A DNA stretch of 64,000 bases from Kocuria sp. cx-455 (GCF_014698015.1 NZ_JACXBS010000001.1:310001-374000), one strand, 5' to 3'; shown: positions 33,997 to 43,720, counted from the stretch's first letter. The notes: a model not told the origin generated them from the letters alone. Made by a program: numbers and translations.

Positions 33997-35502
33997 GTGT
34001 ACAAGAAAACCGCTCCGGCTGAGAGCGTTCACACCGAGGGTCAGGGGTTGCGCCGCAGCTTGCAAACTCGGCACATGACCATGATCGCCATGGGTGGCGC
34101 GATTGGTACAGGCCTATTCGTGGCCTCCGGTAACTCGATTGCCACCGCTGGGCCCGGTGGCGCATTGGTCGCTTACATCGCGATCGGCCTGATGGTGTAC
34201 CTGCTGATGCAGTCCCTGGGAGAGATGTCTGCATGGCGACCCACGGCCGGTTCGTTCGGCGATCACGCCGCGAACTACGTCTCGCCGTCCTTCGGCTTTG
34301 CCATCGGGTGGAACTACTGGTTCAACTGGGCAATCACCCTGGCCGCGGAACTCGTGGCCGCAGCCCTGGTGATGCGCTATTGGTTCCCGGACGTTCCGTC
34401 GTGGATCTGGTCCGCGTTGTTCCTGCTGACGGTTTTTGGGCTGAATGCGTTGTCCACGCGCGCCTACGGTGAGGGAGAGTTCTGGTTGGCCGCCATCAAG
34501 GTGGCCGCCGTGGTCGTGTTCTTGGGGCTGGGCGTTCTGATGATCTCCGGGATCATGGGCGGTGAACCGTCCGGTTTCGGCAACTGGACCTCGGGCGAGG
34601 CACCGTTCGTCGGCGGGCCCATCACCATTCTGGCCATCTTCATGGTTGCCGGTTTCTCGTTCCAGGGTACCGAACTGGTGGGTGTCGCCGCCGGTGAGGC
34701 CAAGGACCCGGAGCGCACGGTTCCCAAGGCCATCCGCACCGTGTTCTTGCGTATCCTGCTGTTCTACGTGGGTGCCATTGCCGTGATCGGATTCCTGCTG
34801 CCCTACACGCACCCGAACCTGCTCGCCTCGGATATCGAGGACATCGCGATCTCACCCTTCACCCTGGTGCTCGAGAACGCCGGTGTGGCCTTCGCCTCCT
34901 CGATCATGAACGCGGTGATCCTCACGGCGATCCTGTCCGCCGGCAACTCCGGTCTGTATGCCTCCACGCGTATGTTGTGGTCGCTGGCCATGGACGGCAA
35001 GGCACCCAAGTTCCTGCGCAAGCTCAACAACCGAGGCATCCCCATGCGCGCACTGGTGGCCACCTCTGCCTTCGGCCTGTTGGCCTTCGGCACCACCTGG
35101 TTCGGCGACGGCGCCGTGTACACCTGGTTGATCAACGCCTCCGCGCTGGCCGGGTTCATCGTGTGGGCCGGCATCGCCTGGACGCACTACAAGTTCCGTC
35201 AGGCGTTCAAGGCGCAGGGCCGCTCCGTCAAGGAACTGCCGTTCCGCGCTAAGTTCTTCCCCGCGGGGCCGATCATCGCGCTGGCCATGTGCTTGTTGGT
35301 GATTGTGGGTCAGAGCTACGAGGCGTTCATCAATGACACCGTCACACCGCTGTCCTTGCTCACCTCGTACATTGGCTTGCCGCTGTTCCTGGTGTTCTGG
35401 TTCGGTCACAAGTTTGCGACCAAGTCCCACGCCGTGGATCCGGCTCAGGCTGACCTCTCCCGGAATCCGCAGATCGTAGATCGCAGTGGTGACCTGGTCT
35501 AG
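33997..35502 (+). CDS. Amino acid permease (LysP/GabP-like)
   Basis: 501-residue APC-family proton symporter with 12 membrane helices. The N-terminal consensus TRHMTMIAMGGAIGTGLFVA is at about 25-44, SLGEMSAWRPTAGSFGDHA follows helix 3, and AGFSFQGTELVGVAAGEAKD lies in the middle; these are the basic amino acid/GABA permease patterns. The GTG start is assigned by alignment. It shares the fold of the other permease at 27.9-29.4 kb but is not a close duplicate. Its stop overlaps the convergent DUF202 gene by four bases. Confidence 0.88.
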   Translation: MYKKTAPAESVHTEGQGLRRSLQTRHMTMIAMGGAIGTGLFVASGNSIATAGPGGALVAYIAIGLMVYLLMQSLGEMSAWRPTAGSFGDHAANYVSPSFGFAIGWNYWFNWAITLAAELVAAALVMRYWFPDVPSWIWSALFLLTVFGLNALSTRAYGEGEFWLAAIKVAAVVVFLGLGVLMISGIMGGEPSGFGNWTSGEAPFVGGPITILAIFMVAGFSFQGTELVGVAAGEAKDPERTVPKAIRTVFLRILLFYVGAIAVIGFLLPYTHPNLLASDIEDIAISPFTLVLENAGVAFASSIMNAVILTAILSAGNSGLYASTRMLWSLAMDGKAPKFLRKLNNRGIPMRALVATSAFGLLAFGTTWFGDGAVYTWLINASALAGFIVWAGIAWTHYKFRQAFKAQGRSVKELPFRAKFFPAGPIIALAMCLLVIVGQSYEAFINDTVTPLSLLTSYIGLPLFLVFWFGHKFATKSHAVDPAQADLSRNPQIVDRSGDLV

Positions 35503-35831
35503 AACACCACCACGGTGATCAGTCCCAGGACACCCAGGGCCACCACCGCGGTGGACGTGACCACCACGGACGCCGCGTCCGGTGCCACGTGTTCGTTGCT
35601 GATTCCCACGGAGCCGCGCCGGTACCGTGCGCGCTGAGTCGTGTAAATGCCGGTGGCGGTACATGCGGCCACACCGAACAGGGTCAGCACGAATGGGCCG
35701 TGCGTGGGCAGCCACCGCAGGAAAACGGCGGCCGCGGTACACAGGGCCAGCATGGTGCGTCCCCAGGACAGCACCGTGCGTTCGGGCTGTAGTCCCGGGT
35801 CCTCGTGGAAGCGTTCCGCAGTGCGTGCCAT
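35499..35831 (-). CDS. DUF202 membrane protein
   Basis: 110-residue small membrane protein with three helices. The family motif is PERTVLSWGRTMLAL (about 16-30), an L-x-W-R-T-type element found at the start of DUF202 proteins. Unknown function. It is directly downstream of a longer YidH-like DUF202 gene, with three bases between them, so the two probably form a complex. Confidence 0.8.
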   Translation of the reverse strand: MARTAERFHEDPGLQPERTVLSWGRTMLALCTAAAVFLRWLPTHGPFVLTLFGVAACTATGIYTTQRARYRRGSVGISNEHVAPDAASVVVTSTAVVALGVLGLITVVVF

Positions 35832-35834
35832 GGC

Positions 35835-36227
35835 TCAGCGGGTCAGAACGACAACCACGAGCACGCCGGAGGCAATGGCCCCGCCCACGGCCACCAGTGG
35901 CGCAATGATCGGAAGCGGCAAGGGTGCCTTGTGACGCATGGACCGTTCCACCCCGAGCCATCGGAAGGCCGCGCCCGCGCTCAACAGCATGCCCAGGAGC
36001 AACAGCACCGTGGCCAGGAATTTCCGGATGGCCAGGTCGAAGAGGTCGCCGGTGAACGCTTCGATGGCGATGCCGCCGGCCAGGAATGCCAGGGAGGTGC
36101 GGATCCACGCGAGGAACGTGCGCTCATTGGCCAGGGTGAATCGGGGGTCCGGCTCGCTGCCGCCCCTTAACACGCGGTGGCTGAACGAACTACGACGGCG
36201 CTCGGCGGGGTCTTCTGGGGAACTCAC
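35835..36227 (-). CDS. YidH-like DUF202 membrane protein
   Basis: 130-residue membrane protein with the DUF202 signature NERTFLAWIRTSLAFLAGGI (about 33-52) and three hydrophobic helices. Function unknown; YidH/DUF202 proteins are small inner-membrane proteins often found as tandem pairs, as here. I chose the GTG at 36227 because GAAAGGAC lies at the right distance, although the frame is open to an ATG at 36260. Confidence 0.8.
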   Translation of the reverse strand: MSSPEDPAERRRSSFSHRVLRGGSEPDPRFTLANERTFLAWIRTSLAFLAGGIAIEAFTGDLFDLAIRKFLATVLLLLGMLLSAGAAFRWLGVERSMRHKAPLPLPIIAPLVAVGGAIASGVLVVVVLTR

Positions 36228-36396
36228 CTGGTGTCCTTTCACGGGTTTCGCCGGGATCAATCACCGGGGTACTAAGGCAGCTTGTCGGGTGACACACACT
36301 GTCGCGGTGCGTCAGATAGTGCGGAATCCGCGGGTGTTCGCGATCTATGCGAAAGTATGGAACTAATTGCACATCACGACCTCGCGGAGGCACACC

Positions 36397-36840
36397 TTGA
36401 GCTCTACACATTCTTCGAGCAATGATCCCACGCAGTACCGTGACTCCTCACAAGAGTACGTGCCGCACGGTGAAACCCGGGGGCAGAACCTCACTGTGCC
36501 CGCCAACCAGGTTTCGCCGTACTCCCAGCCTCCCGGCCGCTGGGAGTACGTGCCCGCCAGTCCTCAGGACGCGCAGCAGCAGGTCCAGGCGGCCAAGAGC
36601 GCAGAAACGTCACTGGTGCTGGGCATCATTGGTGTGGTGATGCTCCCCATCCTCTCGCCGTTCGCCGTGTGGCAGGCCTACAAGTCCGAGAAGCTGGGTG
36701 GCCGCGCTACCGCTGGCAAGGTGCTCGGCTGGGTGGGTGTCGCCCTGCTGATCCTCGGCGCCCTGTGGTTGATTGCATTCTTCGCGTTCTTCGGGCTGAT
36801 GATGAACGAGCTCGATACGGTGACCCGCTCCACCATTTGA
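36397..36840 (+). CDS. DUF4190-like membrane protein
   Basis: 147-residue protein. The first 65 residues are polar and rich in Gln, Ser, Pro and Tyr; then two membrane helices (TSLVLGIIGVVMLPILSPFA and VLGWVGVALLILGALWLIAF) frame a WQAYKSEKLGG loop, the usual DUF4190 layout. The TTG at 36397 is used as start because GGAGG lies six bases before it. Function unknown. Confidence 0.65.
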   Translation: MSSTHSSSNDPTQYRDSSQEYVPHGETRGQNLTVPANQVSPYSQPPGRWEYVPASPQDAQQQVQAAKSAETSLVLGIIGVVMLPILSPFAVWQAYKSEKLGGRATAGKVLGWVGVALLILGALWLIAFFAFFGLMMNELDTVTRSTI

Positions 36841-36842
36841 CG

Positions 36843-36869
36843 GGGACCACCCCTCACCGGGGTGATCCC
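36843..36869. terminator. Hairpin between convergent genes
   Basis: CACCCC / GGGGTG stem extended by GGGA / TCCC with one mismatch, between the DUF4190 gene and the M13 peptidase gene. Confidence 0.5.
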
Positions 36870-36886
36870 GTCACCACCTCAGCGCA

Positions 36887-38875
36887 TCACCAGATCGCCA
36901 CGCGCTCCTCCTGCGGAAGCCACATCCGGTCCGACTTTTGGACGTCGAAGGCCTCGTAGAAGGCATCCACGTTGCGCGGGGTCTGGGCCGCGCGGAATTC
37001 CGCGGGGGAATGCGGGTCCGTGGCGATGCGCGTCTTCAGGGCCTCATCGCGCGACTTCTCCTGCCACACGTAGGCCCAGGACACGAACAGACGCTGTGCC
37101 GGGGTGAACCCGTCAACGGTCTCGGTGTCCGGGATGTCCTTCTTGTCCTGCGCGGCGCGCCAGGCCTTGTACGCAATGGACAGTCCACCCAGGTCTCCGA
37201 TGTTCTCGCCCAGGGTCAGTTCGCCGTTGAGCGTGGGCGCGTTCTCGGAGCCCTCGAACTGCGCCGGGGACAGCGCCGCGTACTGATCCACGAGGCGTGC
37301 GGTGCGGGACTCGAACGCCTCACGATCGGCGTCGGTCCACCAATTGCGCAGTTTGCCGTCGCCGTCGCAGGTGGAGCCCTTGTCATCGAAACCATGGCCG
37401 ATCTCGTGGCCGATCACCGCGCCGATACCCCCGTAATTGACGGCGTCATCCGCGTCCTGGCTGAAGAACGGGGGCTGCAGAATCGCGGCCGGGAACACGA
37501 TCTCGTTGCGCAGCGGGTGGTAGTACGCGTTGACGGTCTGCGGGGTCATGAGCCACTCATGCTTCTCCACGGGCTGGCCGGCCTTGCGTGCAATTTCATC
37601 CACCGCGAACTGCGAGGTGCGCACCACGTTGCCCACCAGGTCCTGCCCGTCCATGAACAGCGCCGAGTAGTCCTTCCACTTCTCCGGGTAGCCGATCTTG
37701 GGCGTGAACCCGGAGAGCTTCTTGAGCGCCTCCGCCCGGGTGTCCTCGGTCATCCAGTCGAGGGTCTCGATGGAATCGCGGTACGCGCCCAGCAGGTTGT
37801 CCACCAGCTCGTCCATGCGTGCCTTGGCCACGGGCGGGAAGTGCTCCTGCACGTACAGCTCGCCCACGGCCTCGCCCAGCGCACCATTCACCAGCGCCAC
37901 GCCGCGCTTCCAGCGGTCCTTGAGCTGCGGGGTTCCGGAGAGCACCGTTCCGTAGAACGCGAAGTTCTCGTTCACGAACGCTTCCGGCAGGTACGACGCC
38001 CGCGCGGAGACCACGTGCCACCGGGCCCAGGACTTCCAGGCGGGTAGCAGCTCGTCCGTGAGCAGCTCGTCCAGGCCGGTGAAGAAGCTGGGCTGGGCGT
38101 TGACCACGGTGGCCAATTGATCCTCAGTGAGCCCCACGCCCAACAGCACGGAGTACCAGTCCAGGCGTGAGACCTGCTCGGCCAGCTCCGTGAAGGTCAT
38201 GGGGTTGTACATCTTGGTCAGGTCACGCACGGTGACCTTGTCCCAGTGATGGGAGGCGATGCGGGTCTCGAGATCCAGCACGGCCTGAGCCTGCTCGGCG
38301 GCGTCTTCGAAGCCCGCGAGCGAGAGCATCTTCTCCACGTGAGCCACGTACTTCTCGCGGATCTCCCGATACTGGTCCTCGCGGTAGTACTCCTCGTCCG
38401 GCAGGCCCAGCCCGGACTGCCCCACGAACACCAGGTTGCGTTGCGGATCGCCGGGATCGGAGTCGAGGTCGATGTCCAGGGCTCCGCCGATGCCGCGGCG
38501 CAAGGAGGTGCCGAACCAGCGCGAGAGGGACTCCGTGGAATCCACGGCCTCGACCGCTTCCAGGTCCTCGTGCAGTGGCTGCGTTCCGAGTGCTTCGATG
38601 CGTTCGGTGTCCATGAAAGAGGCGTAGAGCAAGGCGATCTTCTGCTCGGGACTCTGCCCCGCAGCGTCGTGCTCCGCGTCCGGCTTGGCCTGCGTGATGA
38701 TGTTCCGCACGGCCTCCTCGGCCTGGTCGCGCAGCTCGATGAAGGCGCCTGCGGTGGCCTTGTCGTCGGGGATGGTGGTGTTGGCCAGCCAGGTCCCGTT
38801 CACAAAACGGAACAAATCGTCCTGGGGGCGCACGGAGCGGTCGAATGCCTGTAGATCAAACACGGAAGAGGTCAT
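36887..38875 (-). CDS. pepO: M13-family zinc metalloendopeptidase (PepO-like)
   Basis: 662-residue neprilysin-type oligopeptidase without signal peptide, so cytosolic. Active-site motifs are VIGHEIGHGFDDKGS (HExxH zinc site), GENIGDLGGL (third ligand and Asp), the substrate-binding NAYYHPLRNEIVFPAAI, and the C-terminal VAIW in place of the CxxW end of mammalian enzymes. Length is normal for bacterial PepO. It cleaves peptides of up to about 40 residues. It stands alone. Confidence 0.92.
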   Translation of the reverse strand: MTSSVFDLQAFDRSVRPQDDLFRFVNGTWLANTTIPDDKATAGAFIELRDQAEEAVRNIITQAKPDAEHDAAGQSPEQKIALLYASFMDTERIEALGTQPLHEDLEAVEAVDSTESLSRWFGTSLRRGIGGALDIDLDSDPGDPQRNLVFVGQSGLGLPDEEYYREDQYREIREKYVAHVEKMLSLAGFEDAAEQAQAVLDLETRIASHHWDKVTVRDLTKMYNPMTFTELAEQVSRLDWYSVLLGVGLTEDQLATVVNAQPSFFTGLDELLTDELLPAWKSWARWHVVSARASYLPEAFVNENFAFYGTVLSGTPQLKDRWKRGVALVNGALGEAVGELYVQEHFPPVAKARMDELVDNLLGAYRDSIETLDWMTEDTRAEALKKLSGFTPKIGYPEKWKDYSALFMDGQDLVGNVVRTSQFAVDEIARKAGQPVEKHEWLMTPQTVNAYYHPLRNEIVFPAAILQPPFFSQDADDAVNYGGIGAVIGHEIGHGFDDKGSTCDGDGKLRNWWTDADREAFESRTARLVDQYAALSPAQFEGSENAPTLNGELTLGENIGDLGGLSIAYKAWRAAQDKKDIPDTETVDGFTPAQRLFVSWAYVWQEKSRDEALKTRIATDPHSPAEFRAAQTPRNVDAFYEAFDVQKSDRMWLPQEERVAIW

Positions 38876-39003
38876 GGAGCCACGCTACTGAACCGCGGTG
38901 ACGCGCACTACAGAGCCCCCAAGCTGTTCCCGGAGGGCAGAAAGCACCGTCCCGTGAATTGCGGTCCACCACGCGGCCGGTCGCCTCGCGTGGTGCCGGG
39001 CCG

Positions 39004-39873
39004 CTAGTTCTCCCGGTCCTCGTCCCCGTCCGCAACGGTGGCCTCCGAGATGCGCTCCCCGCGGCGCTCGGCCATGAGCAGCTCCCACGTGCGGATCAAT
39101 CGGGGCAGGGTGATGATGGCCAGGCCGCCCACCATGTTCAACGGGATCACCCACGCGAACCACACGAACCAGTCCGTATAGGAGTAGTCCCAGCCGGCGT
39201 GCATGGCGCCGAACATGACAATGGAGTTCAATGCCCCGTGAAGCATGCCCATGCCCACCACCAGCAGGCCGCCGATGAGCGAGAGGATCGCCGTCATGAC
39301 GTCGTTACCAGAGCCCTGCTGCATGCGCGTCATGAGCGTGATCGTGGAACCGGCCAGCAACGCCAGGCACGCGGTCTCGAACGTCAAGCCGTTCGCCACG
39401 TAGCCCGTGGACAGCGTGAGCAGGGAATCCGTCATGTCCGGGAACGCGGCAACCACGACCCACATGAACGCCCAGCCACCGACCAAATTGGTCACCAGCG
39501 TCACGACCCACAGTCGCACCAGCGACAGCCATGAGCCGTGGCCCGCCACCACGGCATTGATGGGCAGCAGGAAATCCTCGGTGAACAACTCCGAGTGGGC
39601 CAGCCTCAAGGCCAGCAACCCGATGCCGAACGCGATGCCGGCCAGGAGCTTGGAGCCGGTGGCGTCCATGACGGCCATCATGGCCAGGATGCCCAGGCCC
39701 ACATCTATGCCGCCGAACAGGCCCGTGACGATCAACGCCCGCCACGTGCGGTGCAATCGGTCGGTGCCTTCTTGGACCGTGTTCTGGAACTCCTGCACCA
39801 GCTCGTCCTCGAGGGGCTGATCGGTGCGCCCGGAGGCCCGGCGTTTGGTTTCACTGCTCGACTGGTCGGCCAT
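39004..39873 (-). CDS. Formate/nitrite transporter family protein
   Basis: 289-residue membrane protein with six helices in the FNT fold, which forms pentameric channels for small monovalent anions. Typical pieces are HSELFTEDFLLPINAV and the paired-repeat helices with GHGSWLSLVRLW and MLHGALNSIVMFG. The first 40 residues are polar. Members move formate, nitrite, lactate or hydrosulphide; this protein belongs to the broader YfdC-like group, so the ion is unclear. Confidence 0.82.
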   Translation of the reverse strand: MADQSSSETKRRASGRTDQPLEDELVQEFQNTVQEGTDRLHRTWRALIVTGLFGGIDVGLGILAMMAVMDATGSKLLAGIAFGIGLLALRLAHSELFTEDFLLPINAVVAGHGSWLSLVRLWVVTLVTNLVGGWAFMWVVVAAFPDMTDSLLTLSTGYVANGLTFETACLALLAGSTITLMTRMQQGSGNDVMTAILSLIGGLLVVGMGMLHGALNSIVMFGAMHAGWDYSYTDWFVWFAWVIPLNMVGGLAIITLPRLIRTWELLMAERRGERISEATVADGDEDREN

Positions 39874-39926
39874 GAGCAAATGGTAGGTGACCGGCTCCCC
39901 GCGGAGCACAGTGGGCAGATGCCGCC

Positions 39927-40700
39927 TCAGCCCTTGCCGGTGAACTCCGGCTTCCGCTTCTCCTGGAACGCAGCGAATCCCTCCGCGTAATCCGCGGTGG
40001 AGCACAGTGCGGCCTGCGCCTTGTTCTCCGCGGCCATGGAATCCCACAGGCCCACCTTGGCATCGCGCACCTGCGCCACGAGCTTCTTGGACGCCACGTA
40101 CGCCTGCGTTGCACCCGCGGCCGCCTTGGAGGCGCGCTTCATGGTGAAGTCCAGCAGGTCCTCGGCGGGGACGGCGCGCGAGAACAGACCCGCGGCAACC
40201 GCTTCCGCGCCCTTCATCATTTCGGCCGTGTAAATCAGATCCAGGGTGCGGTGGGCGCCGAGCCGCTCGGTGAACAGCGCGTGCCCGCCCGAATCGAGTG
40301 TGGCTCCCAGGTTGGCGAACGGCGATCCGATGGTGGCGTCCTCGGCCACGTAGACGACATCCGTGGCAATGGCCAGACCCAGCCCCACACCCAGGCATGC
40401 ACCCTGCACGGCGGCGAACGTGGGGGCCGGGAAAGCGGACATCTGCTGCAGCAGCGGCTGCACCTTACCGGTCAAGTACGCGTCCGTGTCATCGGTGGCC
40501 GGGTCCACCCGGGAGATATCGCGTCCCGCGCAGAACGCACGGCCCTCACCGCGCAGCACCAGCGCGCGCACCCCCCCCTGCTCGGCCTCCGTGTACGCCC
40601 GGGCCAGCTCGTCCAGGGCAGCCTCGTCCAGCGAGTTCAGTTTCTTGGGTGCGTTGAGCACCACGTGGGCAACGTTGTCCTCGATGGTCAGGTCAATCAT
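39927..40700 (-). CDS. Enoyl-CoA hydratase/isomerase, PaaG-like
   Basis: 257-residue crotonase-fold enzyme. Oxyanion-hole elements are FCAGRDIS (about 56-63) and GACLGVGLGLAIATDV (about 101-116); the stretch LDSGGHALFTERLG resembles the P-DSGG segment of PaaG, the isomerase that turns ring-1,2-epoxyphenylacetyl-CoA into oxepin-CoA. It lies just downstream of the paaABCDE terminator in the same direction, which supports a role in phenylacetate breakdown. A plain enoyl-CoA hydratase remains possible. Confidence 0.75.
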   Translation of the reverse strand: MIDLTIEDNVAHVVLNAPKKLNSLDEAALDELARAYTEAEQGGVRALVLRGEGRAFCAGRDISRVDPATDDTDAYLTGKVQPLLQQMSAFPAPTFAAVQGACLGVGLGLAIATDVVYVAEDATIGSPFANLGATLDSGGHALFTERLGAHRTLDLIYTAEMMKGAEAVAAGLFSRAVPAEDLLDFTMKRASKAAAGATQAYVASKKLVAQVRDAKVGLWDSMAAENKAQAALCSTADYAEGFAAFQEKRKPEFTGKG

Positions 40701-40761
40701 GGGGTTCTCCTTGCGGTTCGGTTCCTACGCCCGGTCTCCACCGTGGCGAGCGGGCATATAC

Positions 40762-40799
40762 GACGACGACGCCGCGCGGGTCAGCGCGGCGTCGTCGTC
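40762..40799. terminator. Terminator of the paaABCDE operon
   Basis: Perfect 16-bp stem GACGACGACGCCGCGC / GCGCGGCGTCGTCGTC with a GGGTCA loop, 12 bases after the paaE stop. Confidence 0.85.
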
Positions 40800-40811
40800 A
40801 AGCGAATGAAC

Positions 40812-42005
40812 TCAGGCGTCGAAGTCGACGCTCAGTTCCTTGGAGGTGGGGCGGGTCTGGCAGGTCAGCACGTACCCGGCGTCCACCTCGTCCTTCTCGA
40901 GCGCGAAGTTCTCCTCCATCTCGAACTCGCCGCCGGTCACCTTGGCGCGGCACGTGCCACACACACCGCCGGCGCACGCGAACGGAACGTCCGGGCGCAC
41001 GCGCAGCGCGGCATTGAGGACGGTCTCGCGGGCGGAGGTCGGGGACTCGACCTCGCCGCTGGCGCCGTCGAGATTGAAAGTGATCTTGTAGTTGTCGCCC
41101 TTGGGGTCGGCCTTGACCACACGGCCCTGCTGGCCCTGCGGGGCGGCAGGCTTGCCCGTGGTGAACAGCTCGAAGCGCACCTTGGACTCGTCCACGCCGC
41201 GTTCCTTGAGGGTGTCGCGGCACAACTGGACCAGCTCGAACGGGCCGCACAGGAACCACTCGTCCGCGGAGTTCACCTGGATCACGTGATCCAACAGCTC
41301 TTCCAGCTTGTCCTGGTCGATGCGGCCGGACATCAGCGGGGAGATGCGCTGCTCACGCGAGAGCACGTGATGGATGGCCACGCGGGAGGGGTACTTGTCC
41401 TTGAGGTCACCCAACTCCTCGGCGAACATCACGTCCATGGAGGACCGGTTGGCGTACACCAGGTCCATCGACGCGGTGTCCGAAGCCCGCAGGATCGCGC
41501 GGGCAATCGACATGATGGGGGTGATGCCGGAACCGGCGGCGAAGGCCACCAAGTGAACATTCTTGTTCTTGGCCACCTCCTTGCGCGCCAGTTCCTCCGG
41601 GTTGTTCATGGAGGTGATGTTCACCTTGGATGTGAAGGCACCCTGCGGGTTCATCACGTCCAGGACGTCGCCGGCCTTGAGCTGCTCGTTGGCCCACGTG
41701 GAGAACACACCGCCCATGTCCTTCTTGATGGCCACGCGGATCTCACCCGGCTTGGGGTCCGCGCAGATCGAGTAGGAGCGGCGCACCTCGTGACCATTGA
41801 TCTGGGCGCGCACGGCCACGTACTGGCCTGGAAGGTAGTCGTAGTCGGCCACGAGGTCCTCGGGCACCGCGAACGTGACCTCCACGGAATCGGAGGTGAG
41901 CTTACGCACCTCGGAGACCTCGAGGGTGTTGAACTTGCCCCGGCGCTTGGCGGCGGGCTGGGCCTCGTCGGTCGCGGTGCCGGTGGCCTCAATGGTTTCG
42001 CTCAT
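40812..42005 (-). CDS. paaE: Phenylacetyl-CoA epoxidase reductase subunit
   Basis: 397-residue electron-transfer subunit that passes electrons from NADPH to the PaaA di-iron centre. It holds an FAD-binding domain (RRSYSICADPKPGE), an NAD-binding domain (AFAAGSGITPIMSIARAIL), and a C-terminal plant-type [2Fe-2S] ferredoxin domain with cysteines in CAGGVCGTCRAKV and a last one in VLTCQTRP. Length is normal, with a short variable N-terminus. Last gene of the paaABCDE operon, one base after paaD. Confidence 0.93.
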   Translation of the reverse strand: MSETIEATGTATDEAQPAAKRRGKFNTLEVSEVRKLTSDSVEVTFAVPEDLVADYDYLPGQYVAVRAQINGHEVRRSYSICADPKPGEIRVAIKKDMGGVFSTWANEQLKAGDVLDVMNPQGAFTSKVNITSMNNPEELARKEVAKNKNVHLVAFAAGSGITPIMSIARAILRASDTASMDLVYANRSSMDVMFAEELGDLKDKYPSRVAIHHVLSREQRISPLMSGRIDQDKLEELLDHVIQVNSADEWFLCGPFELVQLCRDTLKERGVDESKVRFELFTTGKPAAPQGQQGRVVKADPKGDNYKITFNLDGASGEVESPTSARETVLNAALRVRPDVPFACAGGVCGTCRAKVTGGEFEMEENFALEKDEVDAGYVLTCQTRPTSKELSVDFDA

Positions 42006-42006
42006 G

Positions 42007-42585
42007 TCAGTGCACCTTGAAGTAGTCGAAGGGTTCCTTGCAGTCGTTGCAGACCCAGAGGGACTTGCACGATGTGGACCCGAAACGGGTCATCTCGCGT
42101 GTGTTCAACGAACTGCAGCGAGGACATTTGACGGACAGGGCCAGGCGGACCGGTCCCGAATTGTGCCCGGCGCTCGTGCGACCGGTGGGCGGGGCAATGC
42201 CGTATTCGGAGAGCTTGGCCTGGCCGTCCTCGCTCATCCAATCCGTGGTCCACGCCGGGCGCAGCACCTGGACAACGCGCACGTTGCGGTACCCGGCGGC
42301 CTGGACCACGGTCTCCAGATCAGCGGCCATGGTGTCCATGGCGGGGCAGCCGGAGTAGGTGGGGGTGATCACCACAACGGTCTCGTCCTGGCCCGCGTAT
42401 GCATCACGCAACACACCCAGATCCTCGAGCGTGAGCACGGGGATCTCGGGATCGCACACGGTCGCGGCGACATCCCACAGCTTGGCGTCCTCCGGGTCGG
42501 AGGGGCGCTGGGACGGACCCAGCGGCAACTCGCGGGGAGCGGCGTCGTGACGAAGTACGGAATCGGAAGAAACGCGAGAGATCAT
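42007..42585 (-). CDS. paaD: Phenylacetyl-CoA epoxidase accessory protein (Fe-S assembly type)
   Basis: 192-residue protein of the PaaD/MIP18 group, needed for maturation of the epoxidase. The DUF59-like part shows TVCDPEIPVLTLEDLGVL (about 43-60) and TPTYSGCPAMDTM; the C-terminal zinc-ribbon-like part has CPRC and CNDC pairs. Third-to-last in a tight operon between paaC and paaE. The first 30 residues are a polar extension. Confidence 0.9.
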   Translation of the reverse strand: MISRVSSDSVLRHDAAPRELPLGPSQRPSDPEDAKLWDVAATVCDPEIPVLTLEDLGVLRDAYAGQDETVVVITPTYSGCPAMDTMAADLETVVQAAGYRNVRVVQVLRPAWTTDWMSEDGQAKLSEYGIAPPTGRTSAGHNSGPVRLALSVKCPRCSSLNTREMTRFGSTSCKSLWVCNDCKEPFDYFKVH

Positions 42586-42590
42586 CTACA

Positions 42591-43427
42591 TCACCACTTG
42601 GCCCCGGGATGCTTGCGCGCGAGCGACTGCATTTCGGCCAGGATGTAACCGCGGTACTCCGAGTACTCGCCGTCGCGCGGGGAGTCGGACAAGCGAGCCT
42701 GAGTGATCTTGGGAACCTCGAGCTCGGCCTCGGCCAGCAGGGCTTCGATGCGCTTCATGGTGTTCTCACGCAGCGTGGACGGGCGGACCGCAATGCCCTC
42801 GAGCTCGTCATGCAGCGGCTCGTCCGCGAACAGCTCGTCCAGGTACGGCCACATGTAGTAGAGACCCTCCTGGATGCGACGCTTGGACTCCTCGGTGCCC
42901 AGGCCCAAGCGCAGAATCCACTGTGCCGCGTGGTCCTGGTGGTACTCGACCTCCTTGACGGCCTTGTCCGCAATGGCGGCCAACGTTTGGTCCTGGGAGG
43001 ACTGCAGCGCCGAGTAGAGCTCGTACTGGTAGAAGGAGAACAACAGCTGACGGGCGATGGTCTGCCCGAAATCGCCGTTCTCCTGCTCGACCAGGCGCAC
43101 CGAACGGAAATCCTCCTCGTCACGGAAGTACGCGAGGTCATCCTCGGACTTGCCCCACGCGGAACCCGCGTAGGTCAACAGGAAGCGGGCGTGGCCCACC
43201 ATGTCCAGGGCAATGTTGCCCAGGGCAATGTCTTCCTCGAGCTCGGGAGCGCGGGAGATCCACCAGCCCAGGCGCTGGGCCAGCATCAGGGAATCGTCAC
43301 CGAGACGCAGCGCATACTGGGCGACCGGCTCGGACGCCTGGCCGCCAGAGCCCGCGATGTCCTCGGCGGTGATCGCGTTACCGGCGGACTGCTTGGTCGC
43401 GGAATCGTGGGATGCGAAAGCGCTCAC
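42591..43427 (-). CDS. paaC: Phenylacetyl-CoA epoxidase structural subunit C
   Basis: 278-residue ferritin-like subunit that forms the PaaAC core and helps bind the CoA substrate. Family signature segments include LRLGDDSLMLAQRLGWWISRAPELEEDI and EVEYHQDHAAQWILRLG (within the larger helical bundle). The start overlaps the paaB stop by four bases, showing translational coupling. A 40-residue N-terminal tail is less conserved. Confidence 0.93.
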   Translation of the reverse strand: MSAFASHDSATKQSAGNAITAEDIAGSGGQASEPVAQYALRLGDDSLMLAQRLGWWISRAPELEEDIALGNIALDMVGHARFLLTYAGSAWGKSEDDLAYFRDEEDFRSVRLVEQENGDFGQTIARQLLFSFYQYELYSALQSSQDQTLAAIADKAVKEVEYHQDHAAQWILRLGLGTEESKRRIQEGLYYMWPYLDELFADEPLHDELEGIAVRPSTLRENTMKRIEALLAEAELEVPKITQARLSDSPRDGEYSEYRGYILAEMQSLARKHPGAKW

Positions 43428-43720
43428 AGGTGCTTCACCCCTTCACTCTTGGTGTAGTACGTGGCGTGGCGGTAACTCTTACCCTGAGCGGACTCGAAGT
43501 AGCCGCCCTTGGAATCCGGATCGGAGGACGTGATGGCGTCCGCCGGGACGACCCACACGCTGGTGCCCTCATTGCGGCGGGTGTACAGGTCGCGTGCGTT
43601 GCGCACGGCCATGGTGGCATCCGGGGCGTGCAGAGAGCCTGCGTGCACGTGGGACAGGCCGCGCGAGGACCGCACGAAGACCTCCCACAGGGGCCAGTTA
43701 CCGGTGGTGTTTTCGCTCAT
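43424..43720 (-). CDS. paaB: Phenylacetyl-CoA epoxidase small subunit B
   Basis: 98-residue subunit that bridges PaaAC dimers. Typical start WPLWEVFVRSSRGLSHVHAG and later MAVRNARDLYTRRNEG match the family and its usual size. It lies two bases after paaA and overlaps paaC. Confidence 0.93.
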   Translation of the reverse strand: MSENTTGNWPLWEVFVRSSRGLSHVHAGSLHAPDATMAVRNARDLYTRRNEGTSVWVVPADAITSSDPDSKGGYFESAQGKSYRHATYYTKSEGVKHL